From: Leuconostoc miyukkimchii
GTDB taxonomy: Bacteria > Bacillota > Bacilli > Lactobacillales > Lactobacillaceae
Assembly (NCBI RefSeq): GCF_019656055.1
Contig: NZ_BPKY01000002.1
Span: 1 to 64,000, forward strand
Direction: 5' to 3'
DNA length: 64,000 nucleotides
Both the position numbers and the translations under genes were made by a program. Below the pieces are notes generated by a model that had not been told where the DNA came from, searched no databases, and worked only from the letters and a program-made list of their open reading frames with translations. Below are positions 55,618-64,000 of this stretch, in pieces. The stretch's first letter is position 1. The number at the start of each line of letters is the position of its first letter.

Positions 55618-55767
55618 TTTACTGCCCTCCTAAAGTAACTTATTCCGTAAGCACTTTCTTTATTTGCAAATTAAATTATAAATTGCTTAAGATACAATAT
55701 AAAATTACCGCATTAGGTAAAAATATTTTGTTTAATAAGCTACCTTAATCATAAATTACAACAATAT

Positions 55768-55781
55768 TGTAAGCGTTTACA
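55768..55781. promoter_or_regulatory. cre site (CcpA) upstream of pox
   Basis: TGTAAGCGTTTACA fits the consensus TGWAANCGNTNWCA exactly and is palindromic. It lies about 150 bp before the pox start, a position for carbon catabolite control. The rest of 55618-55990 is AT-rich, with no gene seen. Confidence 0.8.
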
Positions 55782-55992
55782 TTACAGTATTAATTGTACA
55801 CCATCATACTCACATTGCAAGTTAATTGAAAAAATATAAACCCAATAAATAAGTTACATGAAAATTATTTATTTTTAAAATCACTCGTTTCATTTGTATC
55901 ATGAAATTTATCCACACTTTACATAAAAATTGAATGATTACTTGCGCTTTTTATATGGCTCTTGCAATCACTACACAAATTGACGCCAAATT

Positions 55993-56023
55993 AAAAGTCT
56001 ATGATTTGAAATCATAGACTTTT
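55993..56023 (-). terminator. terminator after the GT8 gene
   Basis: AAAAGTCTATGATTT and its full complement surround one base, with a T-rich tail on minus. It ends 11 nt past the glycosyltransferase stop. Confidence 0.8.
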
Positions 56024-56033
56024 ATTTGGGAAT

Positions 56034-56867
56034 TTAATAATATTCACCATAATTCAACCGTAATAGTTGTTCGTAATGTTGGTATAAGATAGCAAAACGA
56101 TTCAAGCTTCTTTTTTCCCATGGCTTTGGATGACCACAGAAATGTAAAATAACTGTATTCTCAATAACCCATGATAAGTCGATATTCCCAAAACTTTTTG
56201 TGAAATGCACCATATTATCACGCGTATCATAATTCCAAATTTCCTCAGGAATACTTAAAATATGATCACTATACAGATAATTCAAAATATCTTGATCTGG
56301 TAATATCAACCGCTTAGCGTGACGTTTAATAACTGAAATAATATCATTTAGTTTGACCTTTTCCCGCATTTTAGTCAAATCCATTAACATCACACCAGAA
56401 TTAAAATACGCGTTTTTATTTTGGAAACGCACATTATTTATGGTTTGGCTCACACCTGTTAGACCATTATGACTTGCCGCAGCGATCATATTATCTTTCA
56501 TGTCTAGTGTCCATAATGGTTTAATCGGATTAATCACTAAAATATCAGGATCTAAATATAAAATCCGTGTCAATGTTTTGGGCAAATATTCACCACACAA
56601 AAGTCTAAAATACATTTCAGCTGGATATTGCTTCAATGTTGGTGCTGAGGACCAAACATCTATATCTACACGTATCATATGTAACTCGTAGCCTAGCTTT
56701 CTAACAAATTCTCCGAGTTGTTCACCATGCGCGTCTGAAATAGAATGATGCGCTAGCCAAATATCAAACGTATCATCTGCATTGGTTTGCTTAATTGATA
56801 ATAACATCACTTTCAGCTGCGTCAGATAATTTTCATCTAACGTTGTTAATATATTAATCGTTGCCAT
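56034..56867 (-). CDS. GT8-family glycosyltransferase
   Basis: The 277-residue protein starts MATINILTTLDENYLTQLKV. It has the DxD motif in RILYLDPDILVINPI near residue 100, NSGVMLMDLTKMRE near 155 and HFCGHPKPW near 245, the GT8 (RfaJ/GspA-like) signature. It moves a sugar from UDP-glucose or galactose to a lipid or polymer. AAAGGTG is upstream. The acceptor is unknown. Confidence 0.88.
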   Translation of the reverse strand: MATINILTTLDENYLTQLKVMLLSIKQTNADDTFDIWLAHHSISDAHGEQLGEFVRKLGYELHMIRVDIDVWSSAPTLKQYPAEMYFRLLCGEYLPKTLTRILYLDPDILVINPIKPLWTLDMKDNMIAAASHNGLTGVSQTINNVRFQNKNAYFNSGVMLMDLTKMREKVKLNDIISVIKRHAKRLILPDQDILNYLYSDHILSIPEEIWNYDTRDNMVHFTKSFGNIDLSWVIENTVILHFCGHPKPWEKRSLNRFAILYQHYEQLLRLNYGEYY

Positions 56868-57019
56868 TATTTTGTGCCATCACCTTTAAAATATAAATCG
56901 TACCACAATCTATGTATTCACATAATTTATATACAAATTACTATACCACTGATTAGTCATTTGTTGTGAACTGTTAGGACTTTTGATACACAGTCAAAAA
57001 TAAAGTTGATCAATATAAA

Positions 57020-57271
57020 TTAGTTAGTATGAACAGTCAATCCGGTCTCTTGATATATTTTTTTCGCTAGTTCCGGTATTTGAGATCGATATTCATCATC
57101 TAGACGAGCGATCTGCTGTGAATGCGTTGCATGCCCGATTCGATAATATTCAAAAAATACATTAACTTTTTTAGTATACTGTTGATTGACTAACCGCACT
57201 TCATAAATGGTGTTAGGTTGCTTTGTAAATAAATCTTTAATTTCTTCAATAATTTTCTCAACTTTATTCAT
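57020..57271 (-). CDS. hypothetical small protein of the umuC operon
   Basis: I do not recognise this 83-residue soluble protein with basic and acidic helices. It overlaps the YolD-like gene by 4 nt, so it is coupled to it and should be part of the SOS operon. No motif is seen. In related lactic acid bacteria small genes commonly follow the UvrX-type polymerase. Confidence 0.6.
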   Translation of the reverse strand: MNKVEKIIEEIKDLFTKQPNTIYEVRLVNQQYTKKVNVFFEYYRIGHATHSQQIARLDDEYRSQIPELAKKIYQETGLTVHTN

Positions 57272-57639
57272 TGGTCTTTTACCACTGTCCTAATGTCTTC
57301 AAAGGCAATAAATTGTTTGTTAACATAGACGCCTAGTTCGGTAAAGCCGTCTACTAAACCAGTTACATTAGGGATCAACTTTCCTTCATTATTTTTAATA
57401 TTTTGTTGAACTGTTACAATACGATAATCAAAGGAAGCATGTCGTAAAATATCTTGCGCGTCATTCAATGATATTGCCGGTAATTTTTTGGTTATTTTAT
57501 CTCGTTGGATAACTTCTTTTTGTAAAAAAGAAGTATGATCCGAAAGGAAATAACCATGCCATTTAATTTTTCCGCGCTCTCGATAATCATTTTTGAAATA
57601 ACGATTAATAACGATACTAAAATCTTCATGATTTATCAT
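57268..57639 (-). CDS. YolD-like protein
   Basis: The 123-residue protein has RERGKIKWHGYFLSDHTSFL near residue 20, which resembles the YolD-like domain (R-G-x-x-K-W). These proteins are often encoded with Y-family polymerases and may regulate them as UmuD does in other bacteria. GAGG is upstream. It lies 100 nt downstream of umuC on the same strand. Confidence 0.7.
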   Translation of the reverse strand: MINHEDFSIVINRYFKNDYRERGKIKWHGYFLSDHTSFLQKEVIQRDKITKKLPAISLNDAQDILRHASFDYRIVTVQQNIKNNEGKLIPNVTGLVDGFTELGVYVNKQFIAFEDIRTVVKDQ

Positions 57640-57740
57640 ATTACTTCCTCATTTTTATTTTCTAATTAATCACTTATGGCTAGCTGCGACAATTGTATTT
57701 CTGGTAAATTTAGAATTCACTATAACAAAGTTCTTTTCTA

Positions 57741-59063
57741 TTAGTCATAGCTATTACCACCATTGTGCCCACCAACTAAACTAGCACGATCAATGGCTGT
57801 CCCACCGTCTTCTTTAGACATCGCTCTCATGAGAGAAGTAGTTCCAAAACGTTGGCGAATTTCATCAACTACTTGATCAATTTTGCTTGTTTTAAGGCGC
57901 AGTTCAGGTTGTTCGAAGAGATTAAGCTGTATGCCAGTATCGTCAACTAAACCACCGTAGTCAATCCCGATGTGTCTGATCACCTCACCACGCCAGTATT
58001 TTCTAAAAAGCTCAATCATAACAGCCATTAAGGTGTTGGTATCGTTGGTTGGATTAATACGATATTGTTTTCTAAAGCCATGTGACTTTTGTTTCTCGCT
58101 TTCAGCAAAAGAATAACCAATAAAAAGGCTGACTAAGCAAGTTTGTTTTTGATGTGCTCGAATTCTTGTAGCGACTTGATCAGCCATTTCTCCAATCACA
58201 ATTTCAATTTCAGATTGTTTACTATAATCACGTGGTAAAACTTGAGAATTACTGTATGATTTACTTTTAGGCTTGATTTTGTCAGTCAGATCAGAGCGGT
58301 CAATCCCCCAAGATAAAGCTAATAACTGTTCACCCATTAATCCCATTTTTGATCGAAATAGGTATGGATCTTGGTGAGCTAAGTCATACATTGAATGAAT
58401 ATTCATCAGATTGAGCTTGTGTGCAGTTCGTGAACCAATACTCCAGATATCACTTAATTTGTTTATTGGCCACAGTTTCTGCGGGACATCTTCATAATGC
58501 CATATGCCGATTAGATTTTTGGCATGTTTTGCTTCAATATCAAGCGCAAGTTTAGCTAAAACAGGTGTATCACCAATACCAACAGTGACATAGATGCCTA
58601 TTTCTGCCCGAACTTGTTTTTGAATTTTAATTGCGACCTCTACTGGTGTTTTTCCAAAAAATTGCCAAGATTCTGTCACATCAATGATAGACTCATCAAT
58701 AGAGTATGGCAATAGATGCGAGTCATCAGTGTATTGGCGATAAATGTTGTTAATTCGTAAATTCTCTTGAATATAAAGGTTCATTCTGGGATGAGCAATC
58801 ATTAAATTGTTACACACAGGTATATCTCGTTGACGTGTGACATTGCTAATTCCTAACATTTTTTTGGCCATCGGTGAAGCCGCTAGTACTAAACCACCAT
58901 TCGTATTCTCTTGCTCAGACATCACCACCAGTAACGATTTTAATGGATGAAAGCCACGTTCAATGCTTTCAATACTGGCATAGAAACTTTTAGAATCAAT
59001 CATAAATATTACACGTCGTTCTTCTTGTGCATAATCATATTCAGTTTTTTTCTGATCTACCAT
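57741..59063 (-). CDS. Y-family DNA polymerase (UmuC/UvrX-like)
   Basis: The 440-residue protein has the Y-family sites FMIDSKSFYASIES (about 20-33, with catalytic Asp) and LPYSIDESIIDVTE near 118 (catalytic Asp-Glu). Little-finger sequence follows to the end. It performs error-prone lesion bypass. Start is ATG 59063 with GGAG 7 nt upstream, rather than TTG 59081. Promoter carries a LexA-type box between -35 and -10, so DNA damage should induce it. Confidence 0.9.
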   Translation of the reverse strand: MVDQKKTEYDYAQEERRVIFMIDSKSFYASIESIERGFHPLKSLLVVMSEQENTNGGLVLAASPMAKKMLGISNVTRQRDIPVCNNLMIAHPRMNLYIQENLRINNIYRQYTDDSHLLPYSIDESIIDVTESWQFFGKTPVEVAIKIQKQVRAEIGIYVTVGIGDTPVLAKLALDIEAKHAKNLIGIWHYEDVPQKLWPINKLSDIWSIGSRTAHKLNLMNIHSMYDLAHQDPYLFRSKMGLMGEQLLALSWGIDRSDLTDKIKPKSKSYSNSQVLPRDYSKQSEIEIVIGEMADQVATRIRAHQKQTCLVSLFIGYSFAESEKQKSHGFRKQYRINPTNDTNTLMAVMIELFRKYWRGEVIRHIGIDYGGLVDDTGIQLNLFEQPELRLKTSKIDQVVDEIRQRFGTTSLMRAMSKEDGGTAIDRASLVGGHNGGNSYD

Positions 59064-59095
59064 AGACTGTCTCCAAAACAAATACTGTATAACTT

Positions 59096-59124
59096 ATTAT
59101 ACGAACAAATGTTCTGTTTGACAA
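59096..59124 (-). promoter_or_regulatory. SOS-controlled promoter of the umuC operon
   Basis: On minus, TTGTCA (59119-59124), 17-bp spacer, TATAAT (59096-59101). The spacer holds the LexA-type box, read on plus as CGAACAAATGTTCT (59102-59115), one base from CGAAC-N4-GTTCG. LexA would block the polymerase between both boxes. Confidence 0.8.
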
Positions 59125-59186
59125 GAGGATAATTTTTTATCATCACAAAAAGAGTCGTAGGCTAAACTCAGGGTTTTTCTTCTGAT

Positions 59187-60224
59187 TTAATTATTCTCCC
59201 AACTAACCACTGTTACTTTTCCAACAGTGTGACCTGACTCTATGTCAGAATGTGCTTTTTTCATGTTTTCAGCGTTAATTGGTTTGTATGTTTTTGTTGT
59301 AATAGGTTGTAATTTTCCCTCCTCGTATAATCTTGACAGATGATTTAAAATCTCATGTTGGCTAATCATATTTTCAGTTTGATAGTATGACTTGCTATAC
59401 ATCCATTCCCAACTGAAAGTTACACGTTTTTTAGTTAGTTTTTGAAGATCAATTAATTTTCGGTTTTCAGTAGTAGCAGTAACCTGACCATCAGGTTTGA
59501 TTAATTCAGCTATTTCATGCCAATGGGCATCTAAATTATTAAGATTTAAGATATAATTAACGTACTTATTCCCAAACTTGCGAACTTGTGTGATTAAATC
59601 TTTATGATGATCAACAACATAATTCGCACCTAACTTTTTAACCCATGCAACTGATTCTGGTTTTGATGCCGTTGCTATAACAGTTAAACCAGCTAGCTTC
59701 GCCAGCTGAATGCCTATAGAGCCAACACCTCCAGCACCATTAATAATCAAGATAGTTTTTTTGGTATTATTGGTGAACCAATCAATGCTTAATTTTTCAA
59801 ATAGTGACTCATAAGCAGTTAATCCTACTAAAGGAATCGCGGCTGCCTGTGTATCATCCAAATTATTAGGCGCTAAACTAGCAATTCTTTCATCTACCAA
59901 TTGCTGTTGCGCGTTGCTACCTGATCGTGTGAAATCTCCTGCATACCAAACACGATCACCAACAGTAAAGAGTGATACCTCGTCGCCTTTTGCGATAACA
60001 GTTCCGACAGCATCCCAACCAATAATTTTTGGTTTGACTAATTTGTTATTTCGACCACCTCTACGAACAAAAGTATCAACTGGATTAACTGATATACCAC
60101 CAACTTTAACAAGAATATCATGCCCACTTGCGATTGGCACATCAATTAACACATTTTCAAAACTTTCGTTGTTCGTAATAGGTAAGTGGCGATAAAATCC
60201 AACTGCCTTATTTTGTTTTTCCAT
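59187..60224 (-). CDS. MDR-family oxidoreductase (quinone reductase-like)
   Basis: The 345-residue zinc-less MDR protein has VNPVDTFVRRGG near residue 49, IGWDAVGTVIAKGDEV near 69 and Rossmann site INGAGGVGSIGIQLAKLAG near 163. It is of the ZADH/quinone oxidoreductase group and uses NADPH. AGGAGG lies before the ATG. It is divergent from the HxlR-type regulator, which likely controls it in response to electrophiles. Confidence 0.88.
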   Translation of the reverse strand: MEKQNKAVGFYRHLPITNNESFENVLIDVPIASGHDILVKVGGISVNPVDTFVRRGGRNNKLVKPKIIGWDAVGTVIAKGDEVSLFTVGDRVWYAGDFTRSGSNAQQQLVDERIASLAPNNLDDTQAAAIPLVGLTAYESLFEKLSIDWFTNNTKKTILIINGAGGVGSIGIQLAKLAGLTVIATASKPESVAWVKKLGANYVVDHHKDLITQVRKFGNKYVNYILNLNNLDAHWHEIAELIKPDGQVTATTENRKLIDLQKLTKKRVTFSWEWMYSKSYYQTENMISQHEILNHLSRLYEEGKLQPITTKTYKPINAENMKKAHSDIESGHTVGKVTVVSWENN

Positions 60225-60313
60225 TTTTCTGCCTCCTGATATGGATAATGATAAACCTTTAAAACAAATTGTTAAGACGTGAATTTAATTTCACTGAGTG
60301 TCGTAATGGATAC

Positions 60314-60335
60314 TAGGTGTCTTTTTATGCACCTA
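60314..60335. promoter_or_regulatory. candidate HxlR operator
   Basis: TAGGTG (60314-60319) and CACCTA (60330-60335) are inverted repeats with a 10-bp centre, between the divergent oxidoreductase and HxlR genes. Confidence 0.45.
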
Positions 60336-60393
60336 AATTTTTTAATCAATACATGCTATGATAAAATCAGTAAAAGTTAGAGGTAATCTGAAA

Positions 60394-60729
60394 ATGAAAG
60401 AAATTTATGATTGTGATTTAGGGTGCCCTGTTCAGAACACGCTCCAATTCATAGCTGGTAAATGGAAAAGTGTCATACTTTATCATGTTTTTAAAAATGA
60501 CGTGCTAAGGTTTTCTGAATTACAAGCGAAACTACCCTATGTATCAAAAAGAATGCTTGCAAAACAACTATCTGAATTAGAAGAAGACGGTATATTAGCC
60601 AAACAAATTTATCCAGTCATCCCGGTTAAAACAGAATATCGGGTAACCGAACTAGGGAGTAGCTTATACCCTGTCATTAAGGCGATGGAAATATGGGGCA
60701 TCAACTACAATCAGAAGATTAAGTCATAA
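60394..60729 (+). CDS. HxlR-family transcriptional regulator
   Basis: The 111-residue protein has the HxlR winged helix: CPVQNTLQFIAGKWKSVILY near residue 9, RFSELQAKLPYVSKRMLAKQ and the wing at about 78-90. Cys 5 and Cys 9 (DCDLGCPV) could sense electrophiles as in YodB/HypR. Start is ATG 60394, with AGAGG 10 nt upstream; the longer frame adds 12 residues. It is divergent from the MDR oxidoreductase. Confidence 0.87.
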   Translation: MKEIYDCDLGCPVQNTLQFIAGKWKSVILYHVFKNDVLRFSELQAKLPYVSKRMLAKQLSELEEDGILAKQIYPVIPVKTEYRVTELGSSLYPVIKAMEIWGINYNQKIKS

Positions 60730-60753
60730 TTTTTTATCATCCATTTTCTCCTT

Positions 60754-60802
60754 AAAACGAACAGTACCCACAAATATATTTTTTGTGGGTACTGTTCGTT
60801 TT
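60754..60802. terminator. bidirectional terminator between hxlR and thiM
   Basis: Perfect 21-bp arms start AAAACGAACAGTACCCACAA (60754-60774) with the complement at 60782-60802. It overlaps the thiM stop codon and serves both convergent genes. Confidence 0.88.
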
Positions 60803-61631
60803 AATATTCATCATCACTTAGTGAATCAATCCAGTTTTCATCCTGCCACAGTATGCTAATTTCGTCTAAAAATGATTGCCTAAAACTCTCCAAACCCTGA
60901 CCTTTAGTCTTGATGAATGCTTTTTCTCCAGCAATATTGATATAGCTAATTGAAAATAAGCTAGCTAGCCAGGAATCATGACCTGCTCCCAGAACTGTTG
61001 CCATGATAGCACCAACTAGGTCTCCTGTTCCCACAATACGATCCAATGATTTAACACCGTTATTAAGTATGAGATGCCTACTATCTTGAACAATTATATC
61101 TGAAGGTCCGGTTGCTACAAATACTGTTTTGGGAAATTTACTAGCCAACACTTTCAGTGATGTTATTAATTCTTTCAAAGAAACACTGTTTTGGTCTTCT
61201 TCCGAACGATCAATGCCTTTTGCTGTTGATGATAAACCTACGAAACGCCGCATTTCTGAAATATTTCCCTTCACAATATCAGGGTAAAAACTGGTAATTT
61301 CTTTCCCTACTGCCGTGCGTTGAGGGGTAATACCATAACCAACTAAGTCAACTACCGTTGGCTTTTGTGTTTGATGAGCATAGTGACTCGCTAATTTTAA
61401 GCTTTGTTCATGATTCTCTGTCATTCTACCCATATTCAAAAATAGCGCACGCGTTGTTTTGAACAATTCCGAAAACTCACGAACATCACTACTCATAATT
61501 GGTTTACCACCAATGTATAGAATACTGTTCGCAACGGTTTCAATGGTAATATCATTTGTTATGCAATGTATTAAAGGTGAATTTTTTAATGGTAAAATAG
61601 CACTAATTTTTTGAGTATCACTTAATTTCAT
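60801..61631 (-). CDS. thiM: hydroxyethylthiazole kinase ThiM
   Basis: The 276-residue protein has the ThiM order: PLIHCITNDITIETVANSIL (about 19-38), VDLVGYGITPQRTAVGKEI and the ATP/anion-hole site DRIVGTGDLVGAIMA near 201 (family: G-C-G-D or G-T-G-D). It phosphorylates the thiazole moiety for thiamine salvage. It overlaps thiW by 4 nt, under the TPP riboswitch. Confidence 0.92.
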   Translation of the reverse strand: MKLSDTQKISAILPLKNSPLIHCITNDITIETVANSILYIGGKPIMSSDVREFSELFKTTRALFLNMGRMTENHEQSLKLASHYAHQTQKPTVVDLVGYGITPQRTAVGKEITSFYPDIVKGNISEMRRFVGLSSTAKGIDRSEEDQNSVSLKELITSLKVLASKFPKTVFVATGPSDIIVQDSRHLILNNGVKSLDRIVGTGDLVGAIMATVLGAGHDSWLASLFSISYINIAGEKAFIKTKGQGLESFRQSFLDEISILWQDENWIDSLSDDEY

Positions 61632-62149
61632 ATTGAATCACCAATGAACAAACGCTGAATTTTTTTGAGTGAATTGATTTTCAATAAGTTAACTATCAAA
61701 AAGTAGGAAATAAATGAGCCTATGATAGTTGCGCCAATAAACCTTGGCGTATATACAAACCAATATAAGTTCTGACCTTGTCCTGTATACCAAACCATCA
61801 CTGGAAATGATATCAATGATCCCACAAGTCCTGTCCCAATAAATTCTCCAAGCATTGACCAATAAATATTTCTACCGTACTTATAGAGTATTCCTGCGCC
61901 AAAAGCACCAAAAACAGCTCCGGTTAAGGCTAAAGGTGGAATACCCAAGACCAACATTCTTATAATGCCTGTCATTACAGCCATTAATACTGCATAAAAT
62001 GGACCGAGAAAAACTCCAGCAATAATGTTCATGACACTTGACATTGGTGCCATGCCCTCTATTCTAAAAATCGGGGATAAGACAACATCTAGAGCAATCA
62101 TAATTGTAACAATCATGATTTTTTGCAACTTTACATTTTCATTCATCAT
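61628..62149 (-). CDS. thiW: thiazole transporter component ThiW
   Basis: The 173-residue protein has about five membrane segments and starts with the ThiW-type stretch IALDVVLSPIFRIEGMAPMS. ThiW is an S component of ECF transporters thought to take up hydroxyethylthiazole. It is followed by thiM with 4-nt overlap. AAAGGA precedes the ATG. It sits downstream of a TPP riboswitch. Confidence 0.9.
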   Translation of the reverse strand: MMNENVKLQKIMIVTIMIALDVVLSPIFRIEGMAPMSSVMNIIAGVFLGPFYAVLMAVMTGIIRMLVLGIPPLALTGAVFGAFGAGILYKYGRNIYWSMLGEFIGTGLVGSLISFPVMVWYTGQGQNLYWFVYTPRFIGATIIGSFISYFLIVNLLKINSLKKIQRLFIGDSI

Positions 62150-62436
62150 TTTTTTCCTTTTAAACGAACATATCCGACCACTACTTTTAAATCATTTGCT
62201 TGTGTTCATGCCCTAACCTATGAACTTTTTGTTCAATATTTTTTCCATCAGCCCTTTAACAACTTAAACCAATGGATTGAAGTATCTTCTAAAGCTCCCC
62301 CCTTTTCAATTGTACAAACGTCATAGCTAATGCCATTCGTTTGAAAAAATTTATCTGAATAATGCCATCAAATTACTACTAAATATCGTGCCAAAGTTTC
62401 AACAATACATTACTTTGTATTTATAATTGTGCACAA

Positions 62437-62566
62437 AAAAGCCGTAAACCTCAAAAGAATTCAGCGGTTTACAGCGCACAAAACGACTTAAACTTATCTT
62501 CCTTCGCAGATATTAACCTGACAGGTTCAATGGGTGTATTCTCAACCTTTCGGTACCCCAGATAAA
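62437..62566 (-). promoter_or_regulatory. TPP riboswitch with terminator, upstream of thiW
   Basis: On minus, 62566-62497 contains the THI-box parts: CTGGGGTACC, GGTTGAGAATACACCC, TTGAACCTG and CAGGTTAATATCTGCGAAGG. A terminator follows, GCTGTAAACC / GGTTTACGGC with TTTTTT (62437-62477). TPP binding should stop transcription. About 220 bases between it and thiW hold no gene. Confidence 0.93.
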
Positions 62567-62662
62567 ATATTTTAATATAACAACACTATATCGCATTGCC
62601 ATCCACATTGCAATAGCAGCTTTATTAAGAGCTATCAAAAATCTTAGTTCACGAGACGTGGA

Positions 62663-63073
62663 CTATATTGGCATATAAAAAGCAACAAGTTTTCCTTGAT
62701 CAGCAGAAATAAACCCGTTTTTTTCATAGAACTTTCTTACATTGGCTTCTTCATCAGTCAATAATACTTTTTGTCTCACATGCTTATATTTATTTAATAC
62801 TTTCATCATCAAATTTGTGCCAACTTTTGTATTTTGATAATCGGGATGAACCAGTATATCTTGAATATATATGATTGTGCAACCATCGCCAACAACACGA
62901 ACTAGCCCAATCAATTGATTATTATTCCAAGCAGTTAATATTGCAAGCGAATTATTAATGGCTTTTTCCAAAATTTCCATATTATTTGTGTAAGCAAACC
63001 ACTCAACACTAGAATATAGATTTTTTAAATCATCACGAGATATTTTTTTACTTTCTGTATAACGAATCATCAC
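62663..63073 (-). CDS. GNAT family N-acetyltransferase
   Basis: The 136-residue protein has IYIQDILVHPDYQNTKVGTNLM near residue 69 (motif A, Q-N-x-x-V-G) and EEANVRKFYEKNGFISAD near the end. Short GNAT of the YhbS/SpeG-like kind. AGGAG lies upstream of ATGATG. Confidence 0.85.
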   Translation of the reverse strand: MMIRYTESKKISRDDLKNLYSSVEWFAYTNNMEILEKAINNSLAILTAWNNNQLIGLVRVVGDGCTIIYIQDILVHPDYQNTKVGTNLMMKVLNKYKHVRQKVLLTDEEANVRKFYEKNGFISADQGKLVAFYMPI

Positions 63074-63156
63074 ACAATACTCCTATAATAGATTTTTATT
63101 TGATTTATCTAAATAAAGTCTTGTAATAAAGTAACATTTGTAAAAACCTCCAACCA

Positions 63157-64000
63157 TTAATAACTTTTCAATAATATTTTCCCCAGTATGACTAATTTTT
63201 CAATACGGGTCACATACATACGCGTGGTTATATTTTCAAAATCGTGTTTAATCAATTTAACCAATATTTTCTTGTAAACTTCAATTGACAATTCTAATGC
63301 TACCCTACTTTTTCTATCACTAATATGAGTCATAATATTTTGACTTTCTTCGTAATTTTTCAATGATTTGTTAGACAGTATTTTGAAAATACCTTTCAAA
63401 TTATCGCTTGTAGGATAGTCCAAAAGTTCTTTGTGACTCACACCATATTTGTACAAAAGTCGTTCGGGTATAAAATAACGTCCCTCTAGAGCATCTTCAT
63501 GGACATCTCGTAAGATATTAGTTAATTGCAAGGCAATACCTACTTCGATAACTTTTTGTTTGATTGCATCAATTGAATTTGGTGATAAAATACTATAAAT
63601 CATGCATCCCACTGTACCTGCAACTTGGTAACAATAAGTCTCAAGCTGCGTCATCGTAGTGATGTTTTCACCATTTAAATCATGTTGCTGCCCTACAATC
63701 ATGTCTTCCAAAAATTTATTGTCAATCGAAAATGTTTGGAAGATATATGCTACTTTTTCACTAATATTTGATTGGTGATTAATTATGATACTATTTTTTT
63801 GAGAAGCCTTTTCCCAATTTAAAACAAGTTCATTAAATTTACTATGATTACTAGTATCTGCTGCATCGTCAAGTTGTCTCAAAAAATCATATATCACAAA
63901 AATACTATAGGCTTGATAACTCGGTAATTTTGAAAAAGCAAAGTAAAAAGAAGAAGATTGTTCTTTAATTATTTGTTTACTTATACAAAAATATTTTAAA
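63157..64000 (-). CDS. crtM: dehydrosqualene/phytoene synthase (CrtM-like), 5' end outside window
   Basis: The frame is open to the window edge; the part before GTG 63897 reads SSSFYFAFSKLPSYQAYSIF, typical of the N-terminus of this family, so the gene starts beyond 64000. The first Asp-rich motif is YDFLRQLDDAAD and the second LTNILRDVHEDALEGRYFIP. It condenses two farnesyl diphosphates for C30 carotenoids (or squalene-type products). Family length is about 285 residues, so little is missing. The upstream desaturase crtN would lie outside. Confidence 0.9.
   Translation of the reverse strand, partial: LKYFCISKQIIKEQSSSFYFAFSKLPSYQAYSIFVIYDFLRQLDDAADTSNHSKFNELVLNWEKASQKNSIIINHQSNISEKVAYIFQTFSIDNKFLEDMIVGQQHDLNGENITTMTQLETYCYQVAGTVGCMIYSILSPNSIDAIKQKVIEVGIALQLTNILRDVHEDALEGRYFIPERLLYKYGVSHKELLDYPTSDNLKGIFKILSNKSLKNYEESQNIMTHISDRKSRVALELSIEVYKKILVKLIKHDFENITTRMYVTRIEKLVILGKILLKSY

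Noticed and set aside
1-64000. Integrase, tRNA attachment site, rRNA/tRNA genes or CRISPR array
   Set aside because: Looked for on both strands and none seen; the conjugation module has no visible site-specific recombinase.

Overview
The window looks like low-GC Firmicute DNA of the Lactobacillales. A heterofermentative Leuconostoc- or Weissella-type host is the best guess. The clues are AT-rich sequence, a pyruvate oxidase gene with a CcpA-type cre site, a methionine T-box leader, a TPP riboswitch ahead of thiW-thiM, IS30 elements and a C30 carotenoid-type crtM. No rRNA, tRNA or CRISPR array was seen. Genus is inference.

Layout. (1) 1-7.7 kb is an accessory patch. It holds a possible IS3-type end, a SIR2 + HerA pair that looks like a Nezha-type anti-phage system (herA carries a -1 frameshift), a putative structured small RNA, two small membrane-anchored unknown proteins, a GNAT, and broken copies of conjugation genes (DUF961-like, tcpC, tcpA). 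(2) 7.87-9.3 kb holds a truncated copy of the small RNA next to an intact IS30 transposase. (3) 9.4-25.6 kb, read on the minus strand, is a conjugation module of the Tn916/ICEBs1 superfamily: tcpC, tcpD, tcpE, a VirB6-like membrane protein, a CwlT-like hydrolase, accessory anchored proteins, a thioredoxin-like protein, a VirB4 ATPase, tcpA, an oriT that matches the ICEBs1/Tn916 type, and a MobT-type relaxase with a 3' frameshift. Two unknown cargo genes (14.3-16.1 kb) sit inside it. (4) 25.6-34.1 kb is a defence island on the same strand: a complete DpnII-type restriction-modification operon (dpnM-dpnA-dpnB), a 910-residue SIR2 protein resembling defence-associated sirtuins, a DUF961-like conjugation gene and an AIPR-family protein. 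(5) 34.77-35.64 kb holds a full copy of the small RNA next to a decayed IS30 copy, in the same orientation as the one at 7.87-9.3 kb. The 26 kb module is therefore bounded by direct repeats. No integrase was found.

(6) 35.6-64 kb is mostly ordinary chromosome-like sequence: acetyltransferases, TetR with an alpha/beta hydrolase, fabI, short-chain dehydrogenase, DUF218 and HAD proteins, an RHH-Doc toxin-antitoxin module, T-box-metQ, FMN reductase, an ABC exporter with a divergent regulator, pox, a GT8 glycosyltransferase, an SOS-type umuC operon, HxlR with an MDR oxidoreductase, thiW-thiM and the start-truncated crtM at the right edge.

The defence genes lie between the probable first conjugation gene (DUF961-like) and tcpC, so restriction, NAD-depleting defence and transfer genes appear to travel as one unit. 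The least explained items are the duplicated small RNA with a wobble-conserved terminal stem and the unknown 405-residue cargo protein inside the transfer module.
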